Notes: generated by a model not told the origin, from the sequence alone. A stretch of DNA of 64,000 bases from Deltaproteobacteria bacterium (GCA_020056965.1 JAGVGT010000080.1:28207-92206), one strand, 5' to 3'. Numbered from the stretch's first letter, positions 1 through 10,048 are shown. Numbers and translations are program-made.

Positions 1-337
1 CCGCCGCCGCCAGTGGTTTGGCGTATTCCTCACCCTGCAAGCCAAGGGTGGTGAGCGACAAATTCAGCTCGGGATATTTCCGGTGGATACCTTCTAACGT
101 TTCCAGAGGCGCGGCGATTTCCGCCAGTGGATCCCCGGGGCCGCTGATTTCTACCCCGGTGATTGCCGCCTCTTGCTGAAGATTCTCTTCCAACCATTTT
201 AGGGCGCCGGCAGGAGGAATTGCCCGGGCCGACGAATCGGGATGGTCAAAGCGAATTCGGCAGAACGGTTGCTGGGCCACCGGTAGGATAAGCGTGGTCT
301 TCTTTGCGCCTTGGCTGGGGAACGGGATTATGGTCAT
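1..337 (-). CDS. NifB-like radical-SAM-fold protein without the FeS cysteines (partial)
   Basis: Only about 112 N-terminal residues are visible; the frame is open to the left edge. The ATG at 337 follows AGGAT at 9 bases. ISGPGDPLAE and the nearby LSLTTLGLQGEEYAKPLA match the AGPGDPLANP and STNGL segments of the NifB radical-SAM domain, which builds NifB-co for the nitrogenase cofactor. In NifB the CX3CX2C iron-sulfur motif comes about 50 residues before GPGDP. Here the matching stretch reads LPVAQQPFCRIRFDHPD and has a single Cys, so the canonical cluster site is absent. The gene follows nifK by 121 bp on the same strand and is probably co-transcribed. It may be a NifB paralogue with a scaffold or other role. 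The similarity is clear, but the function is unknown. Confidence 0.6.
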   Translation of the reverse strand, partial: MTIIPFPSQGAKKTTLILPVAQQPFCRIRFDHPDSSARAIPPAGALKWLEENLQQEAAITGVEISGPGDPLAEIAAPLETLEGIHRKYPELNLSLTTLGLQGEEYAKPLAAA

Positions 338-367
338 GGTTTTTATATCCTGGGCTTCGGGTGGCTT

Positions 368-449
368 GGGAGTAATGGGACTTAAGGGAAGTATGGGAAT
401 TATGGGACAAAGACCTCCCATTCATCCCCATAACACCCATTGCTCCCAT
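368..449. repeat. Degenerate heptamer-like repeats downstream of nifK
   Basis: The spacer between nifK and the NifB-like gene contains repeated TATGGGA/AATGGGA units on the plus strand, followed by the opposite orientation (CTCCCAT, CCCCAT, ACCCAT, CTCCCAT). A related run lies downstream of nifH at 4401-4437. The units could pair in the transcript. No protein is supported here. Confidence 0.5.
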
Positions 450-458
450 TAACCTTGC

Positions 459-1832
459 TTACAGCACCAATTCGAACTTCTCGTCCGGATCATCCCGGTC
501 CTTGCGATCCAGCAGGACGCCCAGGATTTTCTCCAACAGCCGAATCCCGCCTTTGTAACCGACCGTCGGGAAGTACTGATGGCCCTGGCGATCCAGAATC
601 GGGAAGCCCCAGCGGACGTAAGGAATATCCTCGTCCTTGGCGATATACTTGCAATAGGTGTTGCCAATGATCAGATCCACAGGCTCGTTCTTGATCCACT
701 GGTGGAGCAGGAACATGTCGCCCTTGGCCCTGACGTTGACCTCGTAGCCCATGTCCTTGGTCAACTCTTTAATCCGCTTTTCAAACTTCTTGCCCGGGGT
801 GCCGGTGACCACATGGATCGGCTTCATATCCATGGAGACCAGGAATTCGGTCATGGCGATCAACTGGTCGGGATCACCAACCAGGGCAACCTTCTTGCCG
901 TACAGATACTGGTGCATGTCCGAGATCATATCGACCAGCTGACCGCGTTCAGTGACAATCTCCTCAGGGATGCTCACACCGGCGATGGTCCGCAGGGCGT
1001 CGACAAAACGGTCGGTGGCCATCAGGCCAAAGGGCATATCCAAAACCGAACAGGGCACCTTGAATTTGCTGTCGAGTTCGCGGGCCGCATCGGCGGAACA
1101 CCACTCGCCCAGGGCCAGGGTGCCCATGGAGTCGCCGCAGCTCTGCAGTTCGGCCACGGTGGTGCCACCGGCGGGGAACATCTTGTACTCGCCGGAGAGC
1201 GGCCCGTTCAACACCCCGGAGGTGTCCGGGAAGAGGATGGTCTTGACCCCGATCAATCCGGTCATCCGCTTGATCTCTTCCATATCGGAGGGTTCGACCC
1301 AGCCGGGGATGATATTGACCTTGCCGTTCTTCTTGCCGGTGGGCTCGGCCATCATGGCCATGGCGGTAACCATGTTGGAAAATCCGGTGACATGGGAGCC
1401 GACAAAGCTCGGGGTTGAGGCACTGATCACGTACTTGCCCTTGGGGATACTGCCTTCCGCTATCGCCTTCTTCTTGATCTGCGGCAGATCGTCGCCGATG
1501 GTCTCTGAGAGGCAGGTGGTGTGGATGGCGATCACCTCCGGCTCATAAACCGTGAAGATATTGTTGATGGCCTGCAGCATGTTGGCCTGACCGCCAAAGA
1601 CCGAGGCCCCTTCGGTAAAGGAGCTGGTGGAGGCGGAGATCGGCTCCTTGTAATGCCTGGTTAAGGTGGAGCGGTGATAGGCGCAGCACCCTTGGGAGCC
1701 ATGGCTGTGCGGTAGGCACCCATGGATACCCAAGGCGGCGTACATGGCGCCGATGGGCTGGCAGGTCTTGGCCGGGTTAATGGTCAAGGCCGTGCGCTCC
1801 GTGATCTCTAATGGGGTATGGCGGAGTAGCAT
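459..1832 (-). CDS. nifK: Nitrogenase molybdenum-iron protein beta chain NifK
   Basis: This is the beta subunit of the MoFe protein, which with NifD forms the cytoplasmic alpha2beta2 tetramer that reduces N2. P-cluster ligands are visible at C24 (AKTCQPIGA), C49 (HGSQGC) and C107 (HTTCLSETIGDD). At 457 residues it has the short N terminus of Clostridium-type NifK; Azotobacter-type NifK has about 520. The ATG at 1832 is preceded by GTGAGGAT. A palindromic repeat fills much of the 152-bp gap to nifD upstream. No vnfG/anfG-like gene lies between D and K, which supports a Mo-dependent enzyme. Confidence 0.97.
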   Translation of the reverse strand: MLLRHTPLEITERTALTINPAKTCQPIGAMYAALGIHGCLPHSHGSQGCCAYHRSTLTRHYKEPISASTSSFTEGASVFGGQANMLQAINNIFTVYEPEVIAIHTTCLSETIGDDLPQIKKKAIAEGSIPKGKYVISASTPSFVGSHVTGFSNMVTAMAMMAEPTGKKNGKVNIIPGWVEPSDMEEIKRMTGLIGVKTILFPDTSGVLNGPLSGEYKMFPAGGTTVAELQSCGDSMGTLALGEWCSADAARELDSKFKVPCSVLDMPFGLMATDRFVDALRTIAGVSIPEEIVTERGQLVDMISDMHQYLYGKKVALVGDPDQLIAMTEFLVSMDMKPIHVVTGTPGKKFEKRIKELTKDMGYEVNVRAKGDMFLLHQWIKNEPVDLIIGNTYCKYIAKDEDIPYVRWGFPILDRQGHQYFPTVGYKGGIRLLEKILGVLLDRKDRDDPDEKFELVL

Positions 1833-1870
1833 TTTCTTATCCTCACTGGTGCAGGAAATTTATTTGGGGA

Positions 1871-1914
1871 GTGTCGGGTTACGGCGATAAGGCTGCCTAA
1901 CCCGACCTACACTT
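1871..1914. repeat. Palindromic intergenic repeat between nifD and nifK
   Basis: GTCGGGTTA at 1873-1881 and TAACCCGAC at 1898-1906 form a perfect 9-bp inverted repeat flanked by CTACAC. A diverged copy with GTTGGGTTACG and TAACCCAACCTACG lies at 48175-48216, so this is a dispersed element and not a nif-specific signal. In the nifD-nifK mRNA it would form a hairpin. Confidence 0.7.
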
Positions 1915-1984
1915 TTGAACCGTTTCCTTCCATCCTTCGACATTCCGCGGTTGGATATTCTGCGGTTCTACGGTTCGCTTTTAT

Positions 1985-3628
1985 TTATTCCCAGTTATAC
2001 GATGCGCTTAGCTGCGGGTTCTTCTGCCAGGGCGCCTTCATGTAGCCCCAGACCTTGGAGTTGACCATCCGGTCGATTTCCTTATAGAAATTCACGGCGC
2101 CTTTGAAACCGGCATAGGGTCCGCCGGAGTCGTAACTGTGCAGCTGCTTCATCGGTATGCCCAGTTTCTGGATGGAGAATTTCTCCTTGATCCCGGCGCA
2201 GAAGATATCCGGCTTCATGAGCTCCACCAGTTTCTCCGCCTCGTACTGGTTCAAATCGTCGATGATCAAGGTGTTCTTGTCCATGTCCGGGGCCAGGCCG
2301 TCATAATGCTTGAACTGGTAGCCGGACTCCTCCAGAGCCTTGATTTCCTGGTCAGTCTTGCGCGGTTTGAAGCGGGTCGGGTCGGCCTCGACCTCGATCT
2401 CTTCGATGTTGCGGCTATCGGCATCGACCTTGATATTGGGGATCACCTGGCGACCCTCGTAATCGTCCTGATGGCCGAACTCGTAACCGGCCGAGATGGT
2501 CTTCATCTTCAGCTCATCGAAGAGTTCCTTGTAATGATGGGCGCGGGAGCCGCCGACGAACATCATGGCGGTCTTGTTTTCGGTCCGGGGAGTGATCTCC
2601 AGCAGGGCCGCTTCCACCTCGGGCATTTCCTCGGCGATAACCTTTTCCACCGTCTCCATCAGCGCCTTATCCCCGAAGTACTGGGCGATCTTGCGTAAGG
2701 ATTTGGCGGTGGCCTTGGCGCCGATGAAGTTAACCTTAATCCAGGGAATGCCGTACTTGGTCTCCATCATGTCGGCCACGTAGTTGATCGACCGATGGCA
2801 CATGACCGCATTTAAGTCGGCCTGGTGGGAAGAGGTGAACTGGTCGTAGGTCGAATTGCCGGAAAAGGTCGAGATGCAGGTGATGCCGCATTTCTTGAAA
2901 ATCCGGTCGATCTCGAAGCCGTCGCCGCCGATGTTGTACTCGCCCAGCAGGTTGATCTTGAACTTGCCTTCCTTGGGTACGTCATTCTTGCCCACCAGAT
3001 GCCGGAAGACCTGGTTGTTGGCGATATGGTGCCCGGCCGACTGGGAGACGCCCTTGTAGCCTTCGCAGGAGAAGGCATAGACATTACAGTCGCCAAACTT
3101 TTCCTTCATATTGGCGGTGACGGTGTGGATATCGTCACCGATCAATCCCACCGGGCAGGTGGCGAAGACCGCGATGGATTTGGGATGGAAGAGGTCGTAG
3201 GCCTCCTGAATGGCCGCCGCCAGCTTCTTCTCGCCGCCGAAGATGATGTCCTGCTCCTGCATATCGGTGGAGAAGCAGTAGGTCATATAGTTTTCCCCGT
3301 TGGGCCCGCCGCCGTCGGTCTGGTTGCGCCGGGTCAGCCAGGCATAAAAACTACAGCCGATGGGGCCGTGCACCAGGTTGACGATGTCGCGGGTGGGGCC
3401 CATGATGACGCCCTTGCAACCGGCATAGGTGCAGCCGCGCATGGTGATGATCCCGGGAATGGTCCGCACGTTGGCGGCCAGAACCGGGGTGTCGTTCTGC
3501 TGGGCCTCGTTGATCATGATCTGCTTGGCGCGTTTGCGGGCGACCTTGGGCGGGTACTTCTCGAGAAGTTCCGCTTTGATATTGGCCGGGTCCCACTGCA
3601 CCAATTTTGTCTTGGCTGCTGTTGCCAT
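1985..3628 (-). CDS. nifD: Nitrogenase molybdenum-iron protein alpha chain NifD
   Basis: This alpha subunit of the MoFe protein carries the FeMo cofactor. P-cluster cysteines are C66 (RGCTYAGC), C92 (GPIGCSFY) and C158 (FATCPVGLIGDD). FeMo-co ligands are C277 (VMCHRSINY) and H497 (QLHSYDSGG). The active-site residues Q196 and H200 (GVSQSAGHH) are present. At 547 residues it carries the roughly 50-residue insertion typical of Clostridium pasteurianum-type NifD, here rich in Asp, Glu and Lys, about residues 385-440. The ATG at 3628 is chosen because AGGAGG lies just upstream and MATAAKTK is a normal NifD N terminus; the frame stays open further upstream. It starts 13 bp after nifI2. Confidence 0.97.
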   Translation of the reverse strand: MATAAKTKLVQWDPANIKAELLEKYPPKVARKRAKQIMINEAQQNDTPVLAANVRTIPGIITMRGCTYAGCKGVIMGPTRDIVNLVHGPIGCSFYAWLTRRNQTDGGGPNGENYMTYCFSTDMQEQDIIFGGEKKLAAAIQEAYDLFHPKSIAVFATCPVGLIGDDIHTVTANMKEKFGDCNVYAFSCEGYKGVSQSAGHHIANNQVFRHLVGKNDVPKEGKFKINLLGEYNIGGDGFEIDRIFKKCGITCISTFSGNSTYDQFTSSHQADLNAVMCHRSINYVADMMETKYGIPWIKVNFIGAKATAKSLRKIAQYFGDKALMETVEKVIAEEMPEVEAALLEITPRTENKTAMMFVGGSRAHHYKELFDELKMKTISAGYEFGHQDDYEGRQVIPNIKVDADSRNIEEIEVEADPTRFKPRKTDQEIKALEESGYQFKHYDGLAPDMDKNTLIIDDLNQYEAEKLVELMKPDIFCAGIKEKFSIQKLGIPMKQLHSYDSGGPYAGFKGAVNFYKEIDRMVNSKVWGYMKAPWQKNPQLSASYNWE

Positions 3629-3641
3629 TATAATTCCTCCT

Positions 3642-4016
3642 TTATGAGATGGACTTGACGCCCGTCTCTCCTGTTCGGACCCGGACCGCATCGCTGATGG
3701 GGAGGACAAATACCTTGCCGTCCCCAGGCATGCCGGTCTGATTCGTATTGATTATGGTCTCCACCACGCATTTCACCATCTTGTCCTCAACCACTGCGGT
3801 GATCAAACGTTTGGGGTAGAGCTTGCCTTTCTCGCCCAGCAGAGAGGCGGCCTCTTCATAGCCCTGGCGCACCCCTTCCAGGATCTGCGGGTTGACAAAG
3901 CCCTTGCCCCGGCCATGGGCCTCATGGGCAAAGAAGGCGTCGACGCCGCAGTCGGTCAAGGCCTGCTTGGTCTGGTTCATCATGTTGATTCGCACCACGG
4001 CGATGACCTCTTTCAT
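3642..4016 (-). CDS. nifI2: Nitrogenase-associated PII protein NifI2
   Basis: A 124-residue PII-family protein located between nifH and nifD, as in methanogens, clostridia and sulfate reducers. NifI1 and NifI2 together bind the MoFe protein and switch nitrogenase off after ammonium addition; 2-oxoglutarate relieves the block. The N-terminal beta strand MKEVIAVVRINMM, a long T-loop region (residues 35-75, AHGRGKGF to KLYPKRLI) and the C-terminal GDGKVFVLPISDAVRVRTGE are visible. The T-loop lacks the uridylylated Tyr51 context of GlnB. The start codon overlaps the nifI1 stop by four bases (ATGA), which implies translational coupling. Confidence 0.93.
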   Translation of the reverse strand: MKEVIAVVRINMMNQTKQALTDCGVDAFFAHEAHGRGKGFVNPQILEGVRQGYEEAASLLGEKGKLYPKRLITAVVEDKMVKCVVETIINTNQTGMPGDGKVFVLPISDAVRVRTGETGVKSIS

Positions 4017-4369
4017 GCCGGTACCTCCTCGGCGGCGGCCGCAGTCTCCTTGACCCCGGAGCTGATGGTGTAGGACTCCTGGACATCGCTGATAAAGATC
4101 TTGCCGTCGCCGAAGGCGCCCTTACCCTTGGTGCGGGCCGTTTCCATGATGGTCTTGATGACGAAATCCTTGTCGGCGGCTTGAACCACGCTCATCAGCA
4201 TGACCTTGGGCAACTCGTCGTAGGTCACCTCGCCGATCTTGATGCCGCGCTGCTTGCCGCGACCGGCGACGGAGTACTTGGTAACGGCCGGGAAACCGGC
4301 ATCCATCAGGGCGGCCAGGACGGCATCGGCTTTCTCAGGACGAACAATTGAACGAATCATGAGCAACAT
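4013..4369 (-). CDS. nifI1: Nitrogenase-associated PII protein NifI1
   Basis: A 118-residue PII-family partner of NifI2. MIRSIVRPEKADAVLAAL at the N terminus and FGDGKIFISDVQESYTI near the C terminus are family hallmarks. The T-loop is short (KQRGIKIGEVTYDELPK). The last 15 residues are Ala/Glu-rich. The ATG at 4369 has CGGAGATA upstream. It sits 81 bp after nifH and overlaps nifI2 by four bases. With NifI2 it would give post-translational ammonium switch-off of nitrogenase without needing DraT/DraG; the target arginine for DraT is nevertheless present in NifH. Confidence 0.93.
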   Translation of the reverse strand: MLLMIRSIVRPEKADAVLAALMDAGFPAVTKYSVAGRGKQRGIKIGEVTYDELPKVMLMSVVQAADKDFVIKTIMETARTKGKGAFGDGKIFISDVQESYTISSGVKETAAAAEEVPA

Positions 4370-4400
4370 ATTGGTATCTCCGTTGTTTGATTTGGTTGGT

Positions 4401-4437
4401 TATAGGACCTATGGGACCTATGGGACTTATAGACTGA
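4401..4437. repeat. Short tandem repeat between nifH and nifI1
   Basis: The plus strand reads TATAGGACCTATGGGACC and then TATGGGACTTATAG, a tandem array of seven-to-nine-base units built on CCTATGGGA. It is related to the degenerate repeats at 368-449. It lies in the 81-bp gap downstream of nifH and might act as an mRNA processing or stability element, a role sometimes given to nifH-distal repeats. Confidence 0.6.
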
Positions 4438-4450
4438 CCTTTAAGCCGCT

Positions 4451-5362
<912 letters not shown>

Positions 5363-5469
5363 CTAATGGCACCGGAAAGTTTAGAGGTATCACCCTGAAA
5401 CTATAGGCAAAAAAATATGACTGCCGGGATGGCGCCGATTTTAGAGGGCCATTTCCAACCCATAATCAA

Positions 5470-5485
5470 TGTCGGGCAGGAAACA
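5470..5485. promoter_or_regulatory. NifA upstream activator site (TGT-N10-ACA)
   Basis: TGT at 5470-5472, ten bases, and ACA at 5483-5485 match the NifA binding site exactly. It lies 112 bp upstream of the nifH -24 element, within the usual distance for DNA looping. It is also about 200 bp upstream of the nifA sigma-54-like promoter and could serve both divergent genes. Confidence 0.75.
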
Positions 5486-5681
5486 AACATGAAGGGATGC
5501 GAACAATTTTGTCTGCTGGGTCTGACTTGATTAGTTTCTTTACGTAATTGTATAATTATCTACTATTTTGCCGGAAGATTTAACATCTTGGTGCAAAACC
5601 AATCCGGCTTCGGGGGGTGCTACTTATTAAAACCCCTATGATATCGTAGTGTTGTGGATAAAGATTGCTGTAGAGATGGGG

Positions 5682-5697
5682 TGGAACGCAACTTGCT
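5682..5697 (+). promoter_or_regulatory. Probable sigma-54 promoter of nifA
   Basis: TGGAAC (5682-5687), five bases, then TTGCT (5693-5697) matches TGGCAC-N5-TTGCW with one mismatch. It lies about 47 bp before the nifA start codon. The arrangement suggests activation by NifA itself or by another enhancer-binding protein such as NtrC. Confidence 0.6.
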
Positions 5698-5743
5698 GGA
5701 GAAGGATTGAGAATTTAAACGGTTTATCGCGGAGGAAAAGGCA

Positions 5744-7357
5744 GTGAGAGAAGGTAAAGCATCGGCAAGTTCAGGCACCACCGAACATTTGGAGGTCCAG
5801 GCCCTCTACCAGATCGCCCAGCTCATCGAGTCGGCCCTGGATCTGGACAAGGCGTTGTCGGAGACCTTGCGAATCCTCCACGAAACCCTGCGGATGGAGC
5901 GTGCCACCCTGGTCCTGCCCGACGAATCCGGCTTGCGCCTGGTGATCCGCGCTTCCTATGGGCTGACCCAGACCGAGGCCCGCAAGGGGGTCTATCGTTT
6001 TGATGAGGGGGTGATCGGCCGGATCTTCCAGAGCCGCCAACCCTTCGTGGTGCCGGACGTCCACAAGGAACCCCTGTTCCTGAACCGGACCGGGGCGAGA
6101 ACCCGGGTCAACAAGGCGGAGATTTCCTTTCTCGGGGTACCGGTGGTGCTGATGGAAACGCCGGTGGGGGTGCTGACCGTGGACCGGCTCTTTGGCGCCG
6201 AGGTCTCCTACGAAGAGGATATCCGTTTCCTCACCGTGGTCGCCACCCTGATCGCCCAGTTTCTTAACCTGCACAAGGCCATCGCCAAGAAAGAGCAGTC
6301 GCTGATCGAGGAGAATATCTCGCTCAAGGCCGAGCTGCAGAACCGTTACAGCCATCACAACATTATCGGCCAGTGCAAGGTCATGCAAGAGGTCTTCCGC
6401 TACATCGACAAGGTGGCGCCCAGCCGGGCCACGGCCCTGCTTTTGGGCGAGTCGGGTACCGGCAAGGAGCTGGTGGCGCGGGCCGTCCACCAGGCCAGCC
6501 CGCGCCGCGATAAGCCCTTCATTAAGGTTAACTGCGCGGCCCTGCCCGACAACCTGCTGGAGAGCGAGCTGCTGGGCCACGAAAAGGGCGCCTTCACCGG
6601 GGCCATCGCCTTGAAGAAGGGGCGCTTTGAATTGGCCGACGGCGGCACCCTCTTTTTGGACGAGGTGGGGGAATTGCCCCTGCCGTTGCAGGCCAAACTC
6701 TTGCGGGTGCTGCAGGAGCGGCAGTTCGAACGGCTGGGCGGCACCACCACCATTACCGTCGATGTGCGGATCATCGCCGCCACCAACCGCAGTCTGGAAC
6801 GGGCGGTTGAGGAGAAGAGCTTCCGGGAGGATCTCTTCTATAGGTTGAATGTGGTGCCGATTATCCTGCCGCCATTACGCGAGAGGTCGGAAGACATCCC
6901 GGTGCTGCTCGACCACTTTCTGCGCGAGAGCAACAAGGTGCACAAGCGAAAGGTCCGGCTGGCCCGGCCGGTGATCGAATTTCTGATCGACTACCCCTGG
7001 CCGGGCAACGTCAGGGAGCTCCAAAACCTGATCGAGCGGTTGGTGATCATGGGCGAGGGTGAGGTGCTGGGTCGGGCTGAGCTGCCCTCCTATATGACCT
7101 CGCCGCCGGAAGCGGCCCCGGTGGCGCGGCCCGGCAGTAACGAGCCGGCGACGACGCCCGGTGCCACGACCGGGCCGGCTGAGACCCGCCCGGCGGCCAT
7201 CTCCCTGGAGGCTTTGGAACGGCGGGAGATCGAGGCGTCCCTGGTGCGCCATGGCTGGGTGCAGTCAAGGGCCGCCCGGGAACTAGGGCTGACCCAGCGC
7301 CAGATTGGCTATAAGATTAAAAAGTTCAACTTGGTGCCGCCGGCTTATCTGGCCTGA
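5744..7357 (+). CDS. nifA: Nif-specific transcriptional activator NifA
   Basis: A sigma-54-dependent enhancer-binding protein of 537 residues. A GAF domain (about 25-170) is followed by an AAA+ domain (about 210-440) with Walker A GESGTGKE near residue 233 and the sigma-54 contact motif GAFTGA. A Pro/Ala/Thr-rich linker leads to a Fis-type HTH at the C terminus ([18 protein letters not shown]). The linker has no CX4C motif, so this is not the oxygen-sensitive NifA type of rhizobia. The start is GTG at 5744, 8 bases after GGAGG. It is divergent from nifH, and NifA-type sites precede both nifH and glnK. Confidence 0.93.
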   Translation: MREGKASASSGTTEHLEVQALYQIAQLIESALDLDKALSETLRILHETLRMERATLVLPDESGLRLVIRASYGLTQTEARKGVYRFDEGVIGRIFQSRQPFVVPDVHKEPLFLNRTGARTRVNKAEISFLGVPVVLMETPVGVLTVDRLFGAEVSYEEDIRFLTVVATLIAQFLNLHKAIAKKEQSLIEENISLKAELQNRYSHHNIIGQCKVMQEVFRYIDKVAPSRATALLLGESGTGKELVARAVHQASPRRDKPFIKVNCAALPDNLLESELLGHEKGAFTGAIALKKGRFELADGGTLFLDEVGELPLPLQAKLLRVLQERQFERLGGTTTITVDVRIIAATNRSLERAVEEKSFREDLFYRLNVVPIILPPLRERSEDIPVLLDHFLRESNKVHKRKVRLARPVIEFLIDYPWPGNVRELQNLIERLVIMGEGEVLGRAELPSYMTSPPEAAPVARPGSNEPATTPGATTGPAETRPAAISLEALERREIEASLVRHGWVQSRAARELGLTQRQIGYKIKKFNLVPPAYLA

Positions 7358-7363
7358 TTAAAG

Positions 7364-7699
7364 ATGCTGGAAATCCTCAAGACCCTCGGGCTGTTCGTCC
7401 TCACGGCCCTGGCCGAGATCGTGGGCTGCTATCTGCCGTATCTGTGGCTCAAGCAGGGACGTTCCGCCTGGCTTCTCCTCCCGTCGGCAGTCAGTTTGGC
7501 CGCCTTTGCCTGGTTGCTCACGCTTCATCCTAATGCGGCGGGTCGAGTTTATGCGGCCTATGGAGGCGTCTATATCAGTGTTGCGTTGATGTGGCTCTGG
7601 GCGGTTGATTCCATCCGTCCCACCCTGACGGATTGGGTCGGGGTGGGCGTCTGCCTACTGGGCATGGCGATCATCATGTTTGGTTCACGGTATGCCTGA
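7364..7699 (+). CDS. ynfA: YnfA/UPF0060 family small membrane protein
   Basis: A 111-residue protein with four predicted transmembrane helices, of the YnfA (UPF0060) family, which is related to small multidrug-resistance transporters. Family features are the N-terminal helix with [16 protein letters not shown], the central AYGGVYI and the C-terminal [18 protein letters not shown]. It starts 6 bp after the nifA stop, so it may be read with nifA, but no link to nitrogen fixation is known. The physiological substrate is not established. Confidence 0.9.
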   Translation: MLEILKTLGLFVLTALAEIVGCYLPYLWLKQGRSAWLLLPSAVSLAAFAWLLTLHPNAAGRVYAAYGGVYISVALMWLWAVDSIRPTLTDWVGVGVCLLGMAIIMFGSRYA

Positions 7700-7868
7700 T
7701 AAAACTGTGCGGCTGATGGTGCTGACGGCTCACCGCGGTTGGTTTTGCTACCGTTAGGCGGCGCCGGCCGGCCGTTTTGGCTGCGGCGGTCATCTCGCCT
7801 TCTTTTGTCCTTCATTTCAATGCCATTCCCTCCTTGTATTTATCTGGTAGTCTGGATGACGACAATAT

Positions 7869-7884
7869 TGTTATGTATCATACA
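7869..7884. promoter_or_regulatory. NifA-type upstream activator site before glnK
   Basis: TGT (7869-7871), ten bases, ACA (7882-7884) is an exact TGT-N10-ACA match in an otherwise empty AT-rich stretch. It lies 128 bp upstream of the sigma-54-like promoter at 8013, nearly the same geometry as at nifH. The 7700-8085 interval holds no other recognisable gene. Confidence 0.65.
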
Positions 7885-7980
7885 TTGTCAGCATTTTTGT
7901 TACTAAAACGTATAAATTCTGGGGTTTTGAAACGGTCTATCCGCGTTTCATTATAATAATAAACACGCTAGATAAGATAG

Positions 7981-8424
<444 letters not shown>

Positions 8425-8452
8425 CGCAAAATATAAGGAGCGAGGTGGAGCC

Positions 8453-10015
8453 ATGAAAAAATTTGTCGCACTTTTAATAGTCATGATGCTGTGCTGCGGC
8501 ACGGTAGCCATGGCCGCAGAACCGGTGGGCGACCCCTCCGGCGCCAATACCGGCACCGCCGCCGACGTGATCGGCGTCACCGCCGGTGCCCCCTCGGCCG
8601 ATGACATGGCGACCCTGGGTAAGACCGAGCCGCTGGCAGTAAAACTTGCCGATGTGGTTGGTCACAACCGGGTCGCCCTCAACATGGTCTGGATGCTGCT
8701 CTGTGGCTTCCTTGTCATGTTCATGCAGGCCGGGTTCGCTCTGGCCGAGGGTGGATTCACCAGGGCCAAAAATGCCGGCCACACCATGGCCATGAACTTC
8801 ATGATTTACGCCATCGGTATCCTCGGCTACTGGGCTTGCGGCTTTGCCATCCAGATGGGTGGGGTCGGCGGTATCGCCACTCTGGGAGGCGGCGCGGTCC
8901 TGAATAACGAGTTTGCCATTACCCTGTTCGGCAAGAGTTTCGGACTGTTCGGCACCAAGGGCTTCTTCCTGTCGGGCGAGACTTATGATGCGGTAGTCTT
9001 CGGGATCTTCCTCTTCCAGATGGTCTTCATGGATACCACCGCCACCATCCCGACCGGCTCGATGGCCGAACGCTGGACCTTCAAGTCCTTCGTGTTCTAC
9101 GGCTTCTTTATCACGGCTCTGGTTTACCCGCTGTACGCCAACTGGGTATGGGGCGGAGGCTGGCTTGCGCAGTTGGGCAAGAACTTCGGACTGGGCCATG
9201 GCCATGTTGACTTCGCCGGCTCTTCTGTAGTGCACATGACCGGCGGCATGGCCGCCCTGGCCGGCGCCATGGTGCTGGGTCCCCGGATCGGCAAGTTCAA
9301 GGCCGACGGCACCCCCAACGCCATTCCTGGTCACCATATCCCCATGGCGCTCACTGGCTGCTTCATCCTGGCCTTCGGCTGGTTCGGCTTCAATGCCGGT
9401 TCCACCCTGGCCGGCGGCGACCTACGCATGGCGGTTGTAGCCACCAACACCATGCTGGCTTCAGCGGCCGGCGCCTTTGCTGCCATGATCTATATGTGGA
9501 TGCGCTACGGCAAGCCGGACATCTCGATGATTGCCAACGGCTTCCTGGCCGGTCTGGTGGCGGTTACCGCCCCCTGTGCCTTCATCGGCGCCGGAATGGC
9601 GGTAATGATCGGCGCCGTGGCCGGGGTGTTACTCTGCTTCAGTGTCTTCTTTATCGAGCAGAAAATGAAGATTGATGATCCGGTCGGCGCCATCTCGGTG
9701 CATGGCGTTAACGGCGCCTGGGGCGTGCTGGCCCTGGGATTGTTCGCCGACGGTACCTATGGCGAAGGCTTCAATGGGATGCCCGGCACCGTTAAGGGCT
9801 TGTTCTACGGAGATGCTGGCCAGTTCATGGCCCAGATCATCGGCACCGTGACCAACATGATCTTTGTCTTCGGTATCATGTATGTGTTCTTCAAGGTCCT
9901 CAACCGGTTCATCCCGCTCCGCGTTTCCCCGGAGATGGAACTGGAAGGCCTTGACCAGAGTGAAGTGGGCGTCACCGCCTACCCGGAGTTCCAACTTAAC
10001 AAGACCCATCGCTAA
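8453..10015 (+). CDS. amtB: Ammonium transporter AmtB
   Basis: An inner-membrane ammonium channel of 520 residues with a cleavable signal peptide (MKKFVALLIVMMLCCGTVAMA) and 11 expected helices. The pore histidines are visible in SSVVHMTGGMAALAG and ISVHGVNGAWG. It is longer than E. coli AmtB: there is a roughly 45-residue Ala/Thr/Asp-rich stretch before the first core helix and an extra loop near GGGAVLNNEFAITLFGKSF. The ATG at 8453 is chosen for the signal peptide and GGTGGAG upstream. It is in an operon with glnK, whose product would block the channel when nitrogen is plentiful. Confidence 0.95.
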   Translation: MKKFVALLIVMMLCCGTVAMAAEPVGDPSGANTGTAADVIGVTAGAPSADDMATLGKTEPLAVKLADVVGHNRVALNMVWMLLCGFLVMFMQAGFALAEGGFTRAKNAGHTMAMNFMIYAIGILGYWACGFAIQMGGVGGIATLGGGAVLNNEFAITLFGKSFGLFGTKGFFLSGETYDAVVFGIFLFQMVFMDTTATIPTGSMAERWTFKSFVFYGFFITALVYPLYANWVWGGGWLAQLGKNFGLGHGHVDFAGSSVVHMTGGMAALAGAMVLGPRIGKFKADGTPNAIPGHHIPMALTGCFILAFGWFGFNAGSTLAGGDLRMAVVATNTMLASAAGAFAAMIYMWMRYGKPDISMIANGFLAGLVAVTAPCAFIGAGMAVMIGAVAGVLLCFSVFFIEQKMKIDDPVGAISVHGVNGAWGVLALGLFADGTYGEGFNGMPGTVKGLFYGDAGQFMAQIIGTVTNMIFVFGIMYVFFKVLNRFIPLRVSPEMELEGLDQSEVGVTAYPEFQLNKTHR

Positions 10016-10024
10016 AGAGATCCC

Positions 10025-10048
10025 CCGGGGCGGCGTCGGCCGCCCCGG
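10025..10048 (+). terminator. Hairpin between amtB and the porin gene
   Basis: GGGGCGGC (10027-10034), loop GTCG, GCCGCCCC (10039-10046) forms a strong GC stem extendable by two C-G pairs. No T tract follows. It may protect the upstream mRNA or reduce read-through into the porin gene. Confidence 0.45.

Noticed and set aside
579..1418. Long open frame on the plus strand (279 codons) opposite nifK
   Set aside because: It lies entirely antisense to a clearly functional nifK and its translation has no recognisable domain; high GC produces such open shadows.
4401..4437. CRISPR-like array near nifH
   Set aside because: The repeat units are only seven to nine bases and have no unique spacers of constant length; no cas genes are present.
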